A DNA stretch of 49,111 bases from NCBI GenBank assembly GCA_964507325.1, contig CAZDQL010000042.1, positions 1 through 49,111 of the forward strand. Reading direction: 5' to 3'. Under the pieces are notes generated by a model, which did not search any database, was not told the origin of the DNA, and worked only from the letters and a program-made list of their open reading frames with translations. Shown here piece after piece: positions 15,350 to 25,233 of this stretch. Numbering within the stretch: the first letter of the stretch is position 1; each line of letters opens with the position of its first letter. The position numbers and the translations under genes are program-made. Origin of the DNA: CAZDQL01 sp964507325. Its GTDB lineage: Bacteria > Planctomycetota > UBA1135 > GCA-002686595.

Positions 15350-16894
15350 CTACTCGGTGGGCGGGGGGCGGTCCCGCGCCGTCCGCAATAGGGCCTCGAG
15401 CCGCTCCTGTTGCGCTCTCACCGTGAGGATCCGTCCCCCCGAGAGGGTCACCAGCCCCGGTTTCGCCCCCCGCGGCTTGTGGACCTCCTTGCGGCGGGCC
15501 AGGTGCACCGGGACCGCGCCGCCGGCCCGCGCCGGCGAGAAGTGCACCGCCAGGAGGGCGGCGTCGATCAGCGCCTCGGGATCCGGCTCGCGCCCCCGGG
15601 GGGTGCGCAGGATCACGTGGCTGCCGGGGCGGTCCGCGGTGTGCAGCCACAGGTCGTTGCCGCGGGAGTGGCGGAAGGTCAGGAGATCGTTGTCCGCCGC
15701 ACTCCTGCCCACCCGCACCTCGGCTCCGCCGTGCACGCGGAAGACGCGGTAGGGGAGGCGCGCTGGGGGGGTGGGGCGCTTGCGAGGGTCCGCCTCCTGG
15801 CGGGGATCGAGGAGCCCCGCCGCCACCGCCTCCGCCTCGAGGGCCTCCGGGTGGGCGGGATCGGCGGCGGCCGCCTCGACCAGGGCGTCCAGCGCCGCCA
15901 GGCGCTCCCGGGCGCGGGCCATCTCCTCCTCGACGTGGCCGCGGGCCCGCTCGAGCTTCTTGTAGCGGGCGAAGATGCGCTCCACGTTCTCCTGGGGGGA
16001 GCGCCGTGGATCGAGGGGGACGCGGCGCGGCGGGCTGCCCTCCACGAACCAGTCCTCGAGCTCGACCTCCTGCAGGCCGCGCTTCAGCCGGCCGAGGTTG
16101 GCCTTGAGCAGCTCCCCGTCCCAGCGCACCCGCTCGGAGCGGTCGCTGGCGCGGGCGCGCTCCTCCAGCCCCTTCACCAGGGCGGCGGCGCGCCGCCTGC
16201 GCCGCTTGGCGCGCTCGAGGAGCAGCTTGGCGAGGCGCGCGCGCCTCGCCTCCGCCGCCGCCACCCCCAGGGTGCGCTCCACCCGCCAGGAGAGGGGGAC
16301 CTTCTCGGCGAGGGGGCCGGGCGGGTCCCCGCCGGGGTCCGCCAAGGCCTCCGTCAAGGGAGGGGAGTCCCCGGTGGGGGGCGCTGCGGAGCCTCCCGGG
16401 GGGGACCAGGGGCGCCCCGGCTCGAGGCGCGCGGCGCGCCCGGCCCGGCCGGGGGCGGGGACCAGGACCTGGAGGACCTCGTCCTCCGGACCGAGCAGCA
16501 CCAGGTTGGCGTGCCGTCCCACCAGCTCCGCCGCCAGGGCCCGGCGCCGTCCCGACGGCGTGCCGGTGAACTCGAGCAGCGCGATGCGGTCGCCGCGCAC
16601 CTGCTCGATCCTGCGCAGGGTGGCGCCCTCGAGCTCCGCGGCGAGGGCGCGGAAGAAGGGGCCCGCGGGACCCGCGGCGGAGCGCACCCGGCCCACCTGC
16701 AGGTGCAGGCGTGGGGCTTCGGGGTCGGCGCTCAGGCGCAGGCGCAGGACCGGTGGCGGGGGCGCCGCGGGCTCGAGGATCAGGAGCAGGTCCCGCGGGG
16801 GCAGGGGCTGGACCTCGATCACCGCCAGCCCGGCCACCAGCGGACCGAGCTCGTCCACGAGCTCGCCGACGTGCCGCGCGGTCAGTCCCTTCAG
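15350..16894 (-). CDS. rqcH: NFACT/RqcH-family ribosome quality control protein
   Basis: RqcH (Rqc2/NEMF family, once called fibronectin-binding protein FbpA) binds stalled 50S subunits and adds alanine tails to stuck nascent chains. The product has an NFACT-N domain (LTARHVGELVDELGPLV to about residue 180), a long charged coiled-coil region (about 190-360, VRWDGELLKANLGRLKRGLQEVELEDWF and ERIFARYKKLERARGHVEEEMARARERL), and an NFACT-R domain from about 378 (VGRSAADNDLLTF, NDLWLHTADRPGSHVILR). About 514 residues fits the family. The start is unusual. The domain begins right at a CTG codon (16894) that overlaps the ndk stop as CTGA and sits 5 nt after GAGGAG. In-frame GTG codons at 16954 (inside ndk) and 16858 (inside the conserved N-terminus) are the alternatives. 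ndk, rqcH and the TPR gene look like one operon. Confidence 0.85.
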   Translation of the reverse strand: MKGLTARHVGELVDELGPLVAGLAVIEVQPLPPRDLLLILEPAAPPPPVLRLRLSADPEAPRLHLQVGRVRSAAGPAGPFFRALAAELEGATLRRIEQVRGDRIALLEFTGTPSGRRRALAAELVGRHANLVLLGPEDEVLQVLVPAPGRAGRAARLEPGRPWSPPGGSAAPPTGDSPPLTEALADPGGDPPGPLAEKVPLSWRVERTLGVAAAEARRARLAKLLLERAKRRRRRAAALVKGLEERARASDRSERVRWDGELLKANLGRLKRGLQEVELEDWFVEGSPPRRVPLDPRRSPQENVERIFARYKKLERARGHVEEEMARARERLAALDALVEAAAADPAHPEALEAEAVAAGLLDPRQEADPRKRPTPPARLPYRVFRVHGGAEVRVGRSAADNDLLTFRHSRGNDLWLHTADRPGSHVILRTPRGREPDPEALIDAALLAVHFSPARAGGAVPVHLARRKEVHKPRGAKPGLVTLSGGRILTVRAQQERLEALLRTARDRPPPTE

Positions 16895-17367
16895 GAGAGC
16901 TCCTCGGCCACGTTGTAGCGCCAGGCCAGGTCCGCCGGGGTCCACTCGACCCACTCCTCGGATGCGGGGAACCAGAGGTCGAGCTCGAAGGCGGCGCTCT
17001 CAGCCGAGTCGGAGGCGTGCACCAGGTTGTTGGAGAAGCTCATCCCGAAGTCACCCCGGATGGTGCCCGGGGCGGCCTCGCGACCGTTGGTCGAGCCGAC
17101 CAGCCGACGCACCACGTCGATCGCCTGCTTGCCCCGCAGAGCCAGCGCCACCACCGGCCCCGAGCTCATGTAGGAGACCAGGGCGGGGAAGAAGGGCCGC
17201 TCGGCGTGGACGGCGTAGTGCTTCTCCAGGTGCTCCCGGGAGAAGGTGCGCAGCTTGAGGGCCACGAGCTCCAGGCCCTTGGCCTCGAAGCGGCTCAGAA
17301 TCTCACCCACCAGCCCGCGTTGGAGGGCGTCGGGTTTCAGGAGCACTAGTGTACGTTCCAGGGACAT
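16891..17367 (-). CDS. ndk: Nucleoside diphosphate kinase
   Basis: The enzyme moves the gamma-phosphate of ATP to other nucleoside diphosphates through a phospho-histidine, balancing NTP and dNTP pools. From ATG 17367 it has 158 residues. Typical features are the start SLERTLVLLKPDALQRGLVGEILSRFE, the Kpn-loop region (FFPALVSYMSSGPVVALALRG), GSTNGREAAPGTIRGDFG and the active-site His in NLVHASDSAESAAFEL. A C-terminal extension (PASEEWVEWTPADLAWRYNVAEELS) makes it slightly longer than the 140-150 residues usual in bacteria, as in several other phyla. It is the first gene of a minus-strand operon and its stop overlaps the presumed CTG start of rqcH. Confidence 0.96.
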   Translation of the reverse strand: MSLERTLVLLKPDALQRGLVGEILSRFEAKGLELVALKLRTFSREHLEKHYAVHAERPFFPALVSYMSSGPVVALALRGKQAIDVVRRLVGSTNGREAAPGTIRGDFGMSFSNNLVHASDSAESAAFELDLWFPASEEWVEWTPADLAWRYNVAEELS

Positions 17368-17865
17368 CGCGCTAGGGGAATTGGTCGCAAGGGCAAGTGG
17401 CGAATTTCGAAGGGGAACCCCTCTTTGGAGGGGGGATTCCCGCTGCGCCCCGCTCCGCTCCACCGCGGGCGGCGGAGCACTTTAGCCCGGGCTGTTCATG
17501 AGCGTCCACCCCAGCACACCCCAAGTTCGCCGTGGCGCACCAGTTGGAGCCGCTCGGTGCTCGACGGGGCGCAGAGGCCCCGCCTGCGCGCCGATCGACG
17601 CCAACTCGCGCACCACGGCGAACTTGGGGTGCACTGGGGCGAACGCTCATGAACAGCCCGGGCCAGCAGGCGTTCGAATGCGCCTCCGCACGGTGCGGTG
17701 GATTTTCCCGAGGGGAGTTGACGCAGGGGGGGCGCCGCCTACATTGTTCGCCCTGAAACCGCCCGGCGGCACTCCCGGTGCGCCGGAGTTCCACCGGCGG
17801 CGGACTTGAGAACCCGAGCGTACCCAGGTCATCCCTCCGCACGTCTTCCACTGACGGGTCCTGCA
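17368..17865. other. Intergenic region between divergent ndk and ATP synthase operons
   Basis: About 500 bp separate the divergent ndk and ATP synthase starts. It must hold the promoters for both operons, but no hexamer pair stands out clearly on either strand. The main visible structure is the imperfect inverted repeat at 17485-17663. Short open frames here run through the repeat and show no family features; I see no protein-coding gene. Confidence 0.6.
17485..17663. repeat. Imperfect inverted repeat with about 63-bp arms
   Basis: Bases 17485-17547 pair with 17601-17663 with about seven mismatches; the outermost 21 bp are perfect. The 53-bp centre has a further small hairpin (CGGGGC-GCAGAG-GCCCCG). 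The transcript would fold into one long cruciform-like hairpin. Unlike the repeat at 4792-4952 it lies between divergent genes, so it is not simply a terminator. A degraded miniature inverted-repeat element, a structured RNA or a regulatory structure are possible. Confidence 0.85.
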
Positions 17866-18162
17866 TTGACAGGTCGTCCCGCATCGGACTTCGAGAAGAG
17901 CCGAGAAACCCCGAGTCTCACGCGACGGTACGCCCGTCACGCGGGAATTGGGATGCAGTTCGGCGCCGTCATCACCCTCTTCGCGCTGGCTGGTCACTGG
18001 CTCGATGGGCGGTTGGGGACGAGCCCCCTGCTCCTGATCCTGGGCGTCCTGACCGGTTTCTTCGGAGGGACCGTCTCTTTGGTGAAGGCGGTCAACCGAG
18101 GTCGCGGCCGGGACGAGCCGCCTTCCGATCCCCCCCACGACCGACCCCAATCCCCAGCCTAG
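17866..18162 (+). CDS. AtpZ/AtpI-type small membrane protein of the ATP synthase operon
   Basis: This small protein has two hydrophobic helices (GIGMQFGAVITLFALAGHWL and SPLLLILGVLTGFFGGTVSL) separated by a short loop containing DGRLGTSP, the hallmark of AtpZ/AtpI-like proteins encoded in front of bacterial F1Fo genes. These are thought to help c-ring assembly or Mg2+/Ca2+ supply. The region before RRYARHAGIGMQF is poorly conserved, so the start is uncertain: TTG 17866 gives 98 residues, TTG 17806 gives 118, and ATG 17952 would cut into the first helix. It precedes the next membrane gene by 13 bp and belongs to the ATP synthase operon. Confidence 0.75.
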   Translation: MTGRPASDFEKSRETPSLTRRYARHAGIGMQFGAVITLFALAGHWLDGRLGTSPLLLILGVLTGFFGGTVSLVKAVNRGRGRDEPPSDPPHDRPQSPA

Positions 18163-18175
18163 CTCTCCCGCCCCG

Positions 18176-18556
18176 ATGAACCGCACCGTCTACGGCAGCC
18201 TCTTCGGACTCTGCGTCGCCATCTTCGTGGCGACCCGGTTCGAGGGCGAGCGTACGATCGCGGTGGGGGTGGTGGCGGGCTATCTGCTCGGCGCCGCGGT
18301 GGCCCTGCTCGGCGCGGCTTGGCAGCGACACGTCCTGCGCATCGACCTGCGGCGCGGGATGCAGGCATCGCTGGTGACCTTCGTGATGAAGATCGTGGTG
18401 GCGCTCATGGCCGGAGCCGCGCTGCGCTTCGTCGACGCCGTCGGCCGTCTGGCGGACTGGCGCGCCTTCCTGGTGGCCTACGTCGTGGCCGCGGTCGGCA
18501 TCCTGCTGCTCTCCTCTCTCGATCTGTCCCGCGCTGTCAAGGAGTCGACCCTGTGA
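18176..18556 (+). CDS. AtpI-like ATP synthase accessory membrane protein
   Basis: The 126-residue product contains four hydrophobic segments (about 7-22, 28-47, 63-83 and 95-117), including VAGYLLGAAVALLGAAWQ and TFVMKIVVALMAGAALRF. Position and four-helix layout match subunit I-like proteins that lie before atpB and are needed for efficient Fo assembly rather than catalysis. Sequence similarity to AtpI is not strong by eye, so the name rests partly on context. Its stop overlaps the GTG start of atpB (GTGA), which couples their translation. Confidence 0.65.
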   Translation: MNRTVYGSLFGLCVAIFVATRFEGERTIAVGVVAGYLLGAAVALLGAAWQRHVLRIDLRRGMQASLVTFVMKIVVALMAGAALRFVDAVGRLADWRAFLVAYVVAAVGILLLSSLDLSRAVKESTL

Positions 18557-19656
18557 CGTTCCTGCGACCGCTCCTCCTGCTGGCGATCGTCGTGGCGGCC
18601 TGCTTCGTCACGGTGCGCTACTCCGCGCACCACGCGCCGCTGGAGACACCCTTCGAGACGCTCTACACGCACCTCATGCCGGCGCCCCTGGTCCACCCCG
18701 AGGCGCACGGCACGGACGAGGAGCACGGCACGTCCAGCGAAGAACACGCTGCTGGTGAGCACGATGCCGAGGCACAGCCCGGCACCGAGGAGCACGGCAC
18801 CGACGAGGAGCACGCTGCGCAGGAGCACGACGCCGCGGCCGGGTCGAGCGACGCTCACGCCGCCGACGGTGGACAGCACGAGGTCCACCCCCTGGTGACG
18901 ATCCCCCTGCCCGCCTTCCTGGGGGGCTTCGACTACGACGGGAATGCCGAGAACGGCGCGACCCTGGTCCTCTTCAACCTGCAGGTCTTCCAGATCGCCG
19001 CGGTGCTCCTGATCCTGGTCGCCTTCTGGGGGGTCCCCGCCCACCTGCGCAGCGGCAAGGGGGATGCGACCAGCCGCTTCCTGGCGGGCTTCTGCCACTA
19101 CATCCGGGACGAGATGGTGCTGCCCAACGTGGGCAAGCAACACGGGGAGAAGCTCCTGCCCCTCTTCTTCTCCCTCTTCTTCTTCATCCTGTTCATGAAC
19201 CTCTCCGGGCTGGTCCCCGGAGCGGTCACCGCCACCGCCAGCATCTTCGTCACCGCCGCCATGGCCACGGTGACCCTGGGCGTCATGATCGGGGGCGGCA
19301 TGCTGGTCCAGGGGCCGCTGGCCTACTGGAAGAACCTCGTGCCCCACGTGCCGGGCTACCTGTGGCCGATGCTCTTCGTGATCGAGGTCATCGGCGTCCT
19401 GGTCAAGCCCTTCGCCCTCACGATCCGGCTCTTCGCCAACATGACGGGGGGCCACATGGTCGTCCTGTCCTTCATCGGCCTGATCTTCTTCTTCGGCGCC
19501 AAGGCCCCCCTGGTGGGCTACCTCACCTCCCCCGCGGCGGTGGGCTTCGCCGTCTTCATCATGATCATCGAAGGCTTCGTGGCCTTCGTGCAGGCCTACG
19601 TGTTCACCATCCTGTCGACCATCTTCGTCGGGATGTCCTTGCACCCCGAGCACTAG
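18553..19656 (+). CDS. atpB: ATP synthase Fo subunit a, with His/Glu-rich extracytoplasmic insert
   Basis: Subunit a forms the two proton half-channels beside the c-ring. The conserved C-terminal helices are clear: LPLFFSLFFFILFMNLSGLVPG, and FALTIRLFANMTGGHM with the essential Arg at about residue 292, followed by VFIMIIEGFVAFVQAYVFTIL. At 367 residues it is about 100 longer than common bacterial forms. The extra length is mostly residues 47-112, a low-complexity stretch in which His, Glu, Asp and Ala dominate (units such as HGTDEEHGTSSEEH and GTEEHGTDEEHAAQEHD) after the first hydrophobic segment, so probably on the outer face. GTG 18553 overlaps the previous stop. This His/acid cluster could bind metal ions or buffer protons near the inlet, which is inference. 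Confidence 0.93.
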   Translation: MTFLRPLLLLAIVVAACFVTVRYSAHHAPLETPFETLYTHLMPAPLVHPEAHGTDEEHGTSSEEHAAGEHDAEAQPGTEEHGTDEEHAAQEHDAAAGSSDAHAADGGQHEVHPLVTIPLPAFLGGFDYDGNAENGATLVLFNLQVFQIAAVLLILVAFWGVPAHLRSGKGDATSRFLAGFCHYIRDEMVLPNVGKQHGEKLLPLFFSLFFFILFMNLSGLVPGAVTATASIFVTAAMATVTLGVMIGGGMLVQGPLAYWKNLVPHVPGYLWPMLFVIEVIGVLVKPFALTIRLFANMTGGHMVVLSFIGLIFFFGAKAPLVGYLTSPAAVGFAVFIMIIEGFVAFVQAYVFTILSTIFVGMSLHPEH

Positions 19657-19734
19657 CGCTCGGAAGTTCCCCAAGCTAACCCCCAGACCGCACCCCATCC
19701 GGGACCCGCGGGCGACTCGAAAAGACGAAAAGAC

Positions 19735-19983
19735 ATGTTGCCGCAAGAGACAGCAAGCACGGTCATGGACATCGCCAGGTTCGGCGCGGCCATCGGGCCG
19801 GGCATCGCCGCCATCGGCGCCGGCATCGGCATCGGTCGCATCGGTGCTGCCGCCAACGAGGGCATCGCGCGCCAGCCGGAAGCCGCCAAGGACATCAGCG
19901 GTGGCTCGCTGATCCTCTCGGCGTTCATCGAGGGCGTCGCGCTCTTCGCCGTCGTCGTTTCCCTCCTGGTCGCCCTGGGCTGA
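19735..19983 (+). CDS. atpE: ATP synthase Fo subunit c
   Basis: This 82-residue hairpin forms the rotor ring. Helix 1 has the Gly-rich packing motif (AIGAGIGIGRIGAAA), the polar loop is RQPEAAKDISG, and helix 2 carries the ion-binding Glu in SAFIEGVALFAVVVSLL. The residues that define Na+ selectivity (Gln in helix 1 and the E-S/T...Y set in helix 2) are not present, so proton coupling is expected. Gene order between atpB and atpF is standard. A strong hairpin follows in the gap before atpF. Confidence 0.96.
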   Translation: MLPQETASTVMDIARFGAAIGPGIAAIGAGIGIGRIGAAANEGIARQPEAAKDISGGSLILSAFIEGVALFAVVVSLLVALG

Positions 19984-20027
19984 GCCGGTCCGATGCGATC
20001 TGAGCCCCGCTCGGCTCGGCCGGATCG

Positions 20028-20054
20028 GGACCGCCCCGCAGCGCGGGGCGGTCC
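20028..20054 (+). promoter_or_regulatory. Intercistronic hairpin between atpE and atpF
   Basis: A perfect 12-bp GC-rich stem (20028-20039 with 20043-20054) with a 3-nt AGC loop lies 44 bp after the atpE stop and 48 bp before the atpF start. There is no T-run, so full termination is unlikely. Because the ring needs around ten c subunits per complex, a structure that protects the atpE 3' end or attenuates downstream reading is a plausible way to raise atpE output. Confidence 0.65.
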
Positions 20055-20102
20055 GAGACCGGCTCTCGACCCTTGCCGAGCCGCCCCCGCCCACACCTCG
20101 GA

Positions 20103-20654
20103 ATGGACATGAATCTCCCGCTCCTGATCGCCGAAGGCGGCGGCTTCGATCCCCTCGACGTCGCCGGGGCCGGCAACTACCTCTGGACGCTCCTGATCTT
20201 CTTCATCTCGCTGCCGCTGATGTGGAAGCTGGTCTTCAGCAAGATCGCCGGCGCGCTCAATGAGCGCGGCGACAATGCCTCGGAGGCGATACGCGCCGCC
20301 GAGGCCGCCAGCGAGCAGGCCGAGAAGGCGCGCGCCGAGGTCGAGGTGCGGCTGGGCGAGGCCCAGGCCGACGCGGCCAAGCTCCTGGCCGAAGCGCGCG
20401 AGCGGGCCGAGGTCCGCGAGCGCGACATCGTGAACAACGCCAAGCAGGAGGCGGACGCCATGATCGAGGCCGCGCGGGCCACCATCACGGCGGAGAAGGA
20501 GAAGGCCCTGACCGCCATCCGCGACGAGGTGGTCGACCTCTCCCTGTCCGCCGCCTCTAAGGTGGTCTCCCGCAGCGTCGGCAGCGAGGACGACCGCCGC
20601 CTGGTCGAAGAACTGGTCACGGCCGCCACGACCAGTGGCGACGGGGAGGCCTGA
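20103..20654 (+). CDS. atpF: ATP synthase Fo subunit b
   Basis: The subunit is the peripheral stalk that holds F1 against rotation. One membrane helix near the N-terminus (YLWTLLIFFISLPLMWKLVF) is followed by about 130 residues of charged alpha-helical coiled coil rich in Ala, Glu, Arg and Lys (AIRAAEAASEQAEKARAEVEVRLGEAQADAAKLLAEARERAE). ATG 20103 gives 183 residues; ATG 20109 is equally possible. Its TGA overlaps the atpH ATG by one base, so the two stalk subunits are translated together. Confidence 0.94.
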   Translation: MDMNLPLLIAEGGGFDPLDVAGAGNYLWTLLIFFISLPLMWKLVFSKIAGALNERGDNASEAIRAAEAASEQAEKARAEVEVRLGEAQADAAKLLAEARERAEVRERDIVNNAKQEADAMIEAARATITAEKEKALTAIRDEVVDLSLSAASKVVSRSVGSEDDRRLVEELVTAATTSGDGEA

Positions 20655-21202
20655 TGCGCGCCACGGATCCGGTGACCGCGCGCTGGGCCTCAGCGCTCTT
20701 CAACGTGGCAGGGCGCCAGGGCGCCCTGGCCGAGGTCGAGCGCGACCTCGACCGCATCGCGGCCGAACTCGCCCGCCCCCAGGTGGCGACCTTCCTCTTG
20801 GGGAGCGAGCACACCTCGGCCGAGCGACTGGCCAAGCTCTCGGGATTGCTGTCCGATTTCCACCCTTTGACCGTCAACCTCGTGCGCTTGCTCTTCGACC
20901 GGCGTCGGGAGGAGGTGCTCTCCGGATTGGCGGACGCCTTCCACCAGCGCCTGCTCGAAGAGCGCGGCGTGGTCGAGGGGGTGGTCGAGTGCGCCCGAGG
21001 TCTCGGTTCCACCGAGCTCGGCAAGCTCTCCAGCGCCCTCGAAGCGCGGCTGGCCAAGGACGTGGTCCTGACCAGTCGCGTCAACCCTGAACTCATCGCC
21101 GGCGTGCGCGTGCTCGTCGGCTCCCGGATGATCGATCAGTCGGTCCAAGGCCGACTGGAGGATCTGCGCAAGAAGCTCGAGGCCGCGCCCTTGCCGGCCT
21201 GA
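20654..21202 (+). CDS. atpH: ATP synthase F1 subunit delta
   Basis: Delta links the b stalk to the top of the alpha3beta3 head. The 182-residue protein has the helical N-terminal bundle (VTARWASALFNVAGRQGALAEVERDL) and the C-terminal segment with VNPELIAGVRVLVGSRMIDQSVQGRLEDLRKKL, a family signature. Length is normal. The gene is 24 bp before atpA. Confidence 0.93.
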   Translation: MRATDPVTARWASALFNVAGRQGALAEVERDLDRIAAELARPQVATFLLGSEHTSAERLAKLSGLLSDFHPLTVNLVRLLFDRRREEVLSGLADAFHQRLLEERGVVEGVVECARGLGSTELGKLSSALEARLAKDVVLTSRVNPELIAGVRVLVGSRMIDQSVQGRLEDLRKKLEAAPLPA

Positions 21203-21226
21203 TCACCACCAAACGAAGAAGCAGCG

Positions 21227-22795
<1,569 letters not shown>

Positions 22796-22839
22796 GCCTT
22801 CCAGTGCTCCAGTCCCCGTCCCTCTCCAGACCCTAGACC

Positions 22840-23706
22840 ATGGCCGGTATCAAGGAGCTGCGCCAGCGGATCAACTCCGTCGGCAGCATCAAGCAGATCA
22901 CCCGCGCGATGGAGATGGTCGCCACGACCAAGCTGCGTCGCTTCCAGGACCGGGCCACCAGCTCGCGTCCCTACGCGGAGGAGATCGCCGGATTGGTGGG
23001 TCGTCTGGCTGCGGTCCTAGGGGACGCGGTGGACGACAAGCCGCTCTTCCGCGAGGGCGAGGAGCAGAAGACCCTGGCCCTGGTGGTGACCAGCGACCGG
23101 GGGCTCTGCGGCGCCTACAACTCGAACGTCCTGCGCACCGTGGAGGCGTGGCGGGCGGAGCACCCGCGGCCGGTGGACTACCTGGTCTACGGGCGCAAGG
23201 GCTTCGCCTACATGAACAAGCGCGACTTCGAGATTCGCAGCTTCCTGACCGAGCCCCCCCTCGAGTCGATCGACTACCGAAGCGCCGCCATCACCGCCGG
23301 ACTCCTGGAGCGCCACTTCACGAGTGGCGAGTACCGCGACGTGGTGCTGGTCTACACCCGCTTCCAGTCGATGGCCAAGTACGTGCCCACCGTCCTGCCC
23401 TTCCTGCCCGTCTCCGCGCAGGGACTGGAGGCGGGAGAGCGCAGCGTCAGCGACGTCTTGCTCGAGCCCGACGCGGACACCATCTTCGACCGGCTCCTGC
23501 CGCGCTACCTCGAGACGCGCATCTACAACTCGCTGCTCGAGTCCCTGGCCTCGGAGTACGCCAGCCGCCGCTTCGCCATGAAGAACGCCACCGACGCGGC
23601 TACCGACATGCAGAAGGCGCTGCGCGGGATCTACAACCGCAAGCGTCAAGAGAGCATCACCAAGGAGCTGCTCGACATCGTCGGCGGCGCCGAGGCAGTC
23701 AAGTGA
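22840..23706 (+). CDS. atpG: ATP synthase F1 subunit gamma
   Basis: Gamma is the rotating central shaft. The 288-residue protein starts MAGIKELRQRINSVGSIKQITRAMEMVATTKLRR and ends with SRRFAMKNATDAATDMQKALRGIYNRKRQESITKELLDIVGGAEA, the two coiled-coil helices that enter the head; between them SDRGLCGAYNSNV marks the globular part. It has the standard length and position between atpA and atpD. Confidence 0.97.
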   Translation: MAGIKELRQRINSVGSIKQITRAMEMVATTKLRRFQDRATSSRPYAEEIAGLVGRLAAVLGDAVDDKPLFREGEEQKTLALVVTSDRGLCGAYNSNVLRTVEAWRAEHPRPVDYLVYGRKGFAYMNKRDFEIRSFLTEPPLESIDYRSAAITAGLLERHFTSGEYRDVVLVYTRFQSMAKYVPTVLPFLPVSAQGLEAGERSVSDVLLEPDADTIFDRLLPRYLETRIYNSLLESLASEYASRRFAMKNATDAATDMQKALRGIYNRKRQESITKELLDIVGGAEAVK

Positions 23707-23782
23707 CGAAGTAAGAGTCGACTAGAGCGACCCGGCAACCAGACCGAACCGGCCCAACTCACACGCAGCACCCCCATCTCCC

Positions 23783-25225
23783 ATGACCACCGCCACCGCC
23801 AACGTAGGTTCCGTCGCCCAGATCTTCGGTCCGGTCGTCGATGTGCGCTTCGAAGCGGGCCAACTGCCCGCCATCTTCAACGCCATCGCGATCAAGGACG
23901 AAGAGCGCGGCATCGACATCATCGTCGAGGTCGCCCAGCACCTGGGCAACGACGTCGCGCGCTGCGTCGCCATGGCCTCCACCGACGGCTGCCGGCGCGG
24001 CATGGACGCCATCGACACCGGCGGGCCGATTAGCGTGCCGGTGGGGGAGAACACCAAGGGGCGCATCTTCGACCTCTTGGGCCGTCCCCTGGACACCGTC
24101 ACGCGCGGCGGCTTCGAGAGCGAGAAGAGCTGGCCGATCCACCGCCCGGCACCCTCCTTCGAGGAGCAGGAGGCGGTCAGCGAGGTGTTCGAGACCGGCA
24201 TCAAGGTGGTCGACCTGCTGTGCCCCTTCGCCATTGGGGGCAAGATCGGCCTCTTCGGCGGTGCCGGCGTGGGCAAGACGGTGCTGATCCAGGAGCTGAT
24301 CCGCATCACCGCGGTCGAGAAGGGGGGCTTCAGCGTCTTCGCCGGGGTGGGGGAGCGCACCCGCGAGGGCAACGACCTCTGGCTGGAGATGACCGAGGCT
24401 ACCTACAAGACCCCCGAGGGGGAGGAAGCCTCGGTGATCGACAACGCGGTGCTCGTCTTCGGTCAGATGAACGAGCCCCCCGGCGCCCGTCTGCGCGTGG
24501 CGCTCTCGGGGCTGACGATGGCGGAGTACTTCCGCGAAGAACGCGGTCAAGACGTCCTGCTCTTCATCGACAACATCTTCCGCTTCGTGCAGGCGGGCTC
24601 GGAGGTCTCCGCTCTGCTGGGTCGCATGCCCTCGGCGGTGGGCTACCAACCGACGATGACCAGTGAGATGGGCGCTCTGCAGGAGCGCATCACATCCACC
24701 AAGGACGGCTCGGTCACCTCGATGCAGGCGGTCTACGTCCCGGCGGACGACATCACCGACCCGGCCCCCGTGGCGACCTTCGCCCACCTGGACTCGACCA
24801 TCATCCTCGACCGGGCGATCTCCGAGCTGGGCATCTACCCCGCAGTCGACCCGCTCAAGTCCACCAGTCGCATGCTCGACCCGCAGGTGGTCGGCGAGGA
24901 GCACTACAAGGTCGCGCGTACCGTGCAACAGACCCTGCAGCGCTACGCCGACCTGCGCGACATCATCGCCATCCTGGGCGTCGAGGAGCTCTCCGACGAG
25001 GACAAGCGGGTCGTGCACCGTGCGCGGCGCATGCAGAAGTTCCTGGCCCAGCCCTTCTTCGTGGCGGAGCAGTTCACCGGCATGCCGGGGGTGTTCGTGC
25101 CGCGCGAGGACACCGTGCGCTCCTTCAAGGAGATCCTCGAGGGCAAGCACGACGACCTCCCCGAGGACGCCTTCTACATGGTCGCGAGCGTCGAAGCCGC
25201 GATCGAGAAGGCCCAGCAGATGTAG
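23783..25225 (+). CDS. atpD: ATP synthase F1 subunit beta
   Basis: This is the catalytic subunit of F1, 480 residues. Visible features are GSVAQIFGPVVDVRF at the start, the P-loop GGAGVGKTVLIQELI, the catalytic Glu in GVGERTREGNDLW, Walker B VLLFIDNIFRF, ALLGRMPSAVGYQPTM, and the C-terminal ELSDEDK, the equivalent of the DELSEED lever. It is preceded by 76 bp without a gene and followed after 8 bp by atpC. Confidence 0.98.
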   Translation: MTTATANVGSVAQIFGPVVDVRFEAGQLPAIFNAIAIKDEERGIDIIVEVAQHLGNDVARCVAMASTDGCRRGMDAIDTGGPISVPVGENTKGRIFDLLGRPLDTVTRGGFESEKSWPIHRPAPSFEEQEAVSEVFETGIKVVDLLCPFAIGGKIGLFGGAGVGKTVLIQELIRITAVEKGGFSVFAGVGERTREGNDLWLEMTEATYKTPEGEEASVIDNAVLVFGQMNEPPGARLRVALSGLTMAEYFREERGQDVLLFIDNIFRFVQAGSEVSALLGRMPSAVGYQPTMTSEMGALQERITSTKDGSVTSMQAVYVPADDITDPAPVATFAHLDSTIILDRAISELGIYPAVDPLKSTSRMLDPQVVGEEHYKVARTVQQTLQRYADLRDIIAILGVEELSDEDKRVVHRARRMQKFLAQPFFVAEQFTGMPGVFVPREDTVRSFKEILEGKHDDLPEDAFYMVASVEAAIEKAQQM

Positions 25226-25233
25226 GAGAGCCC

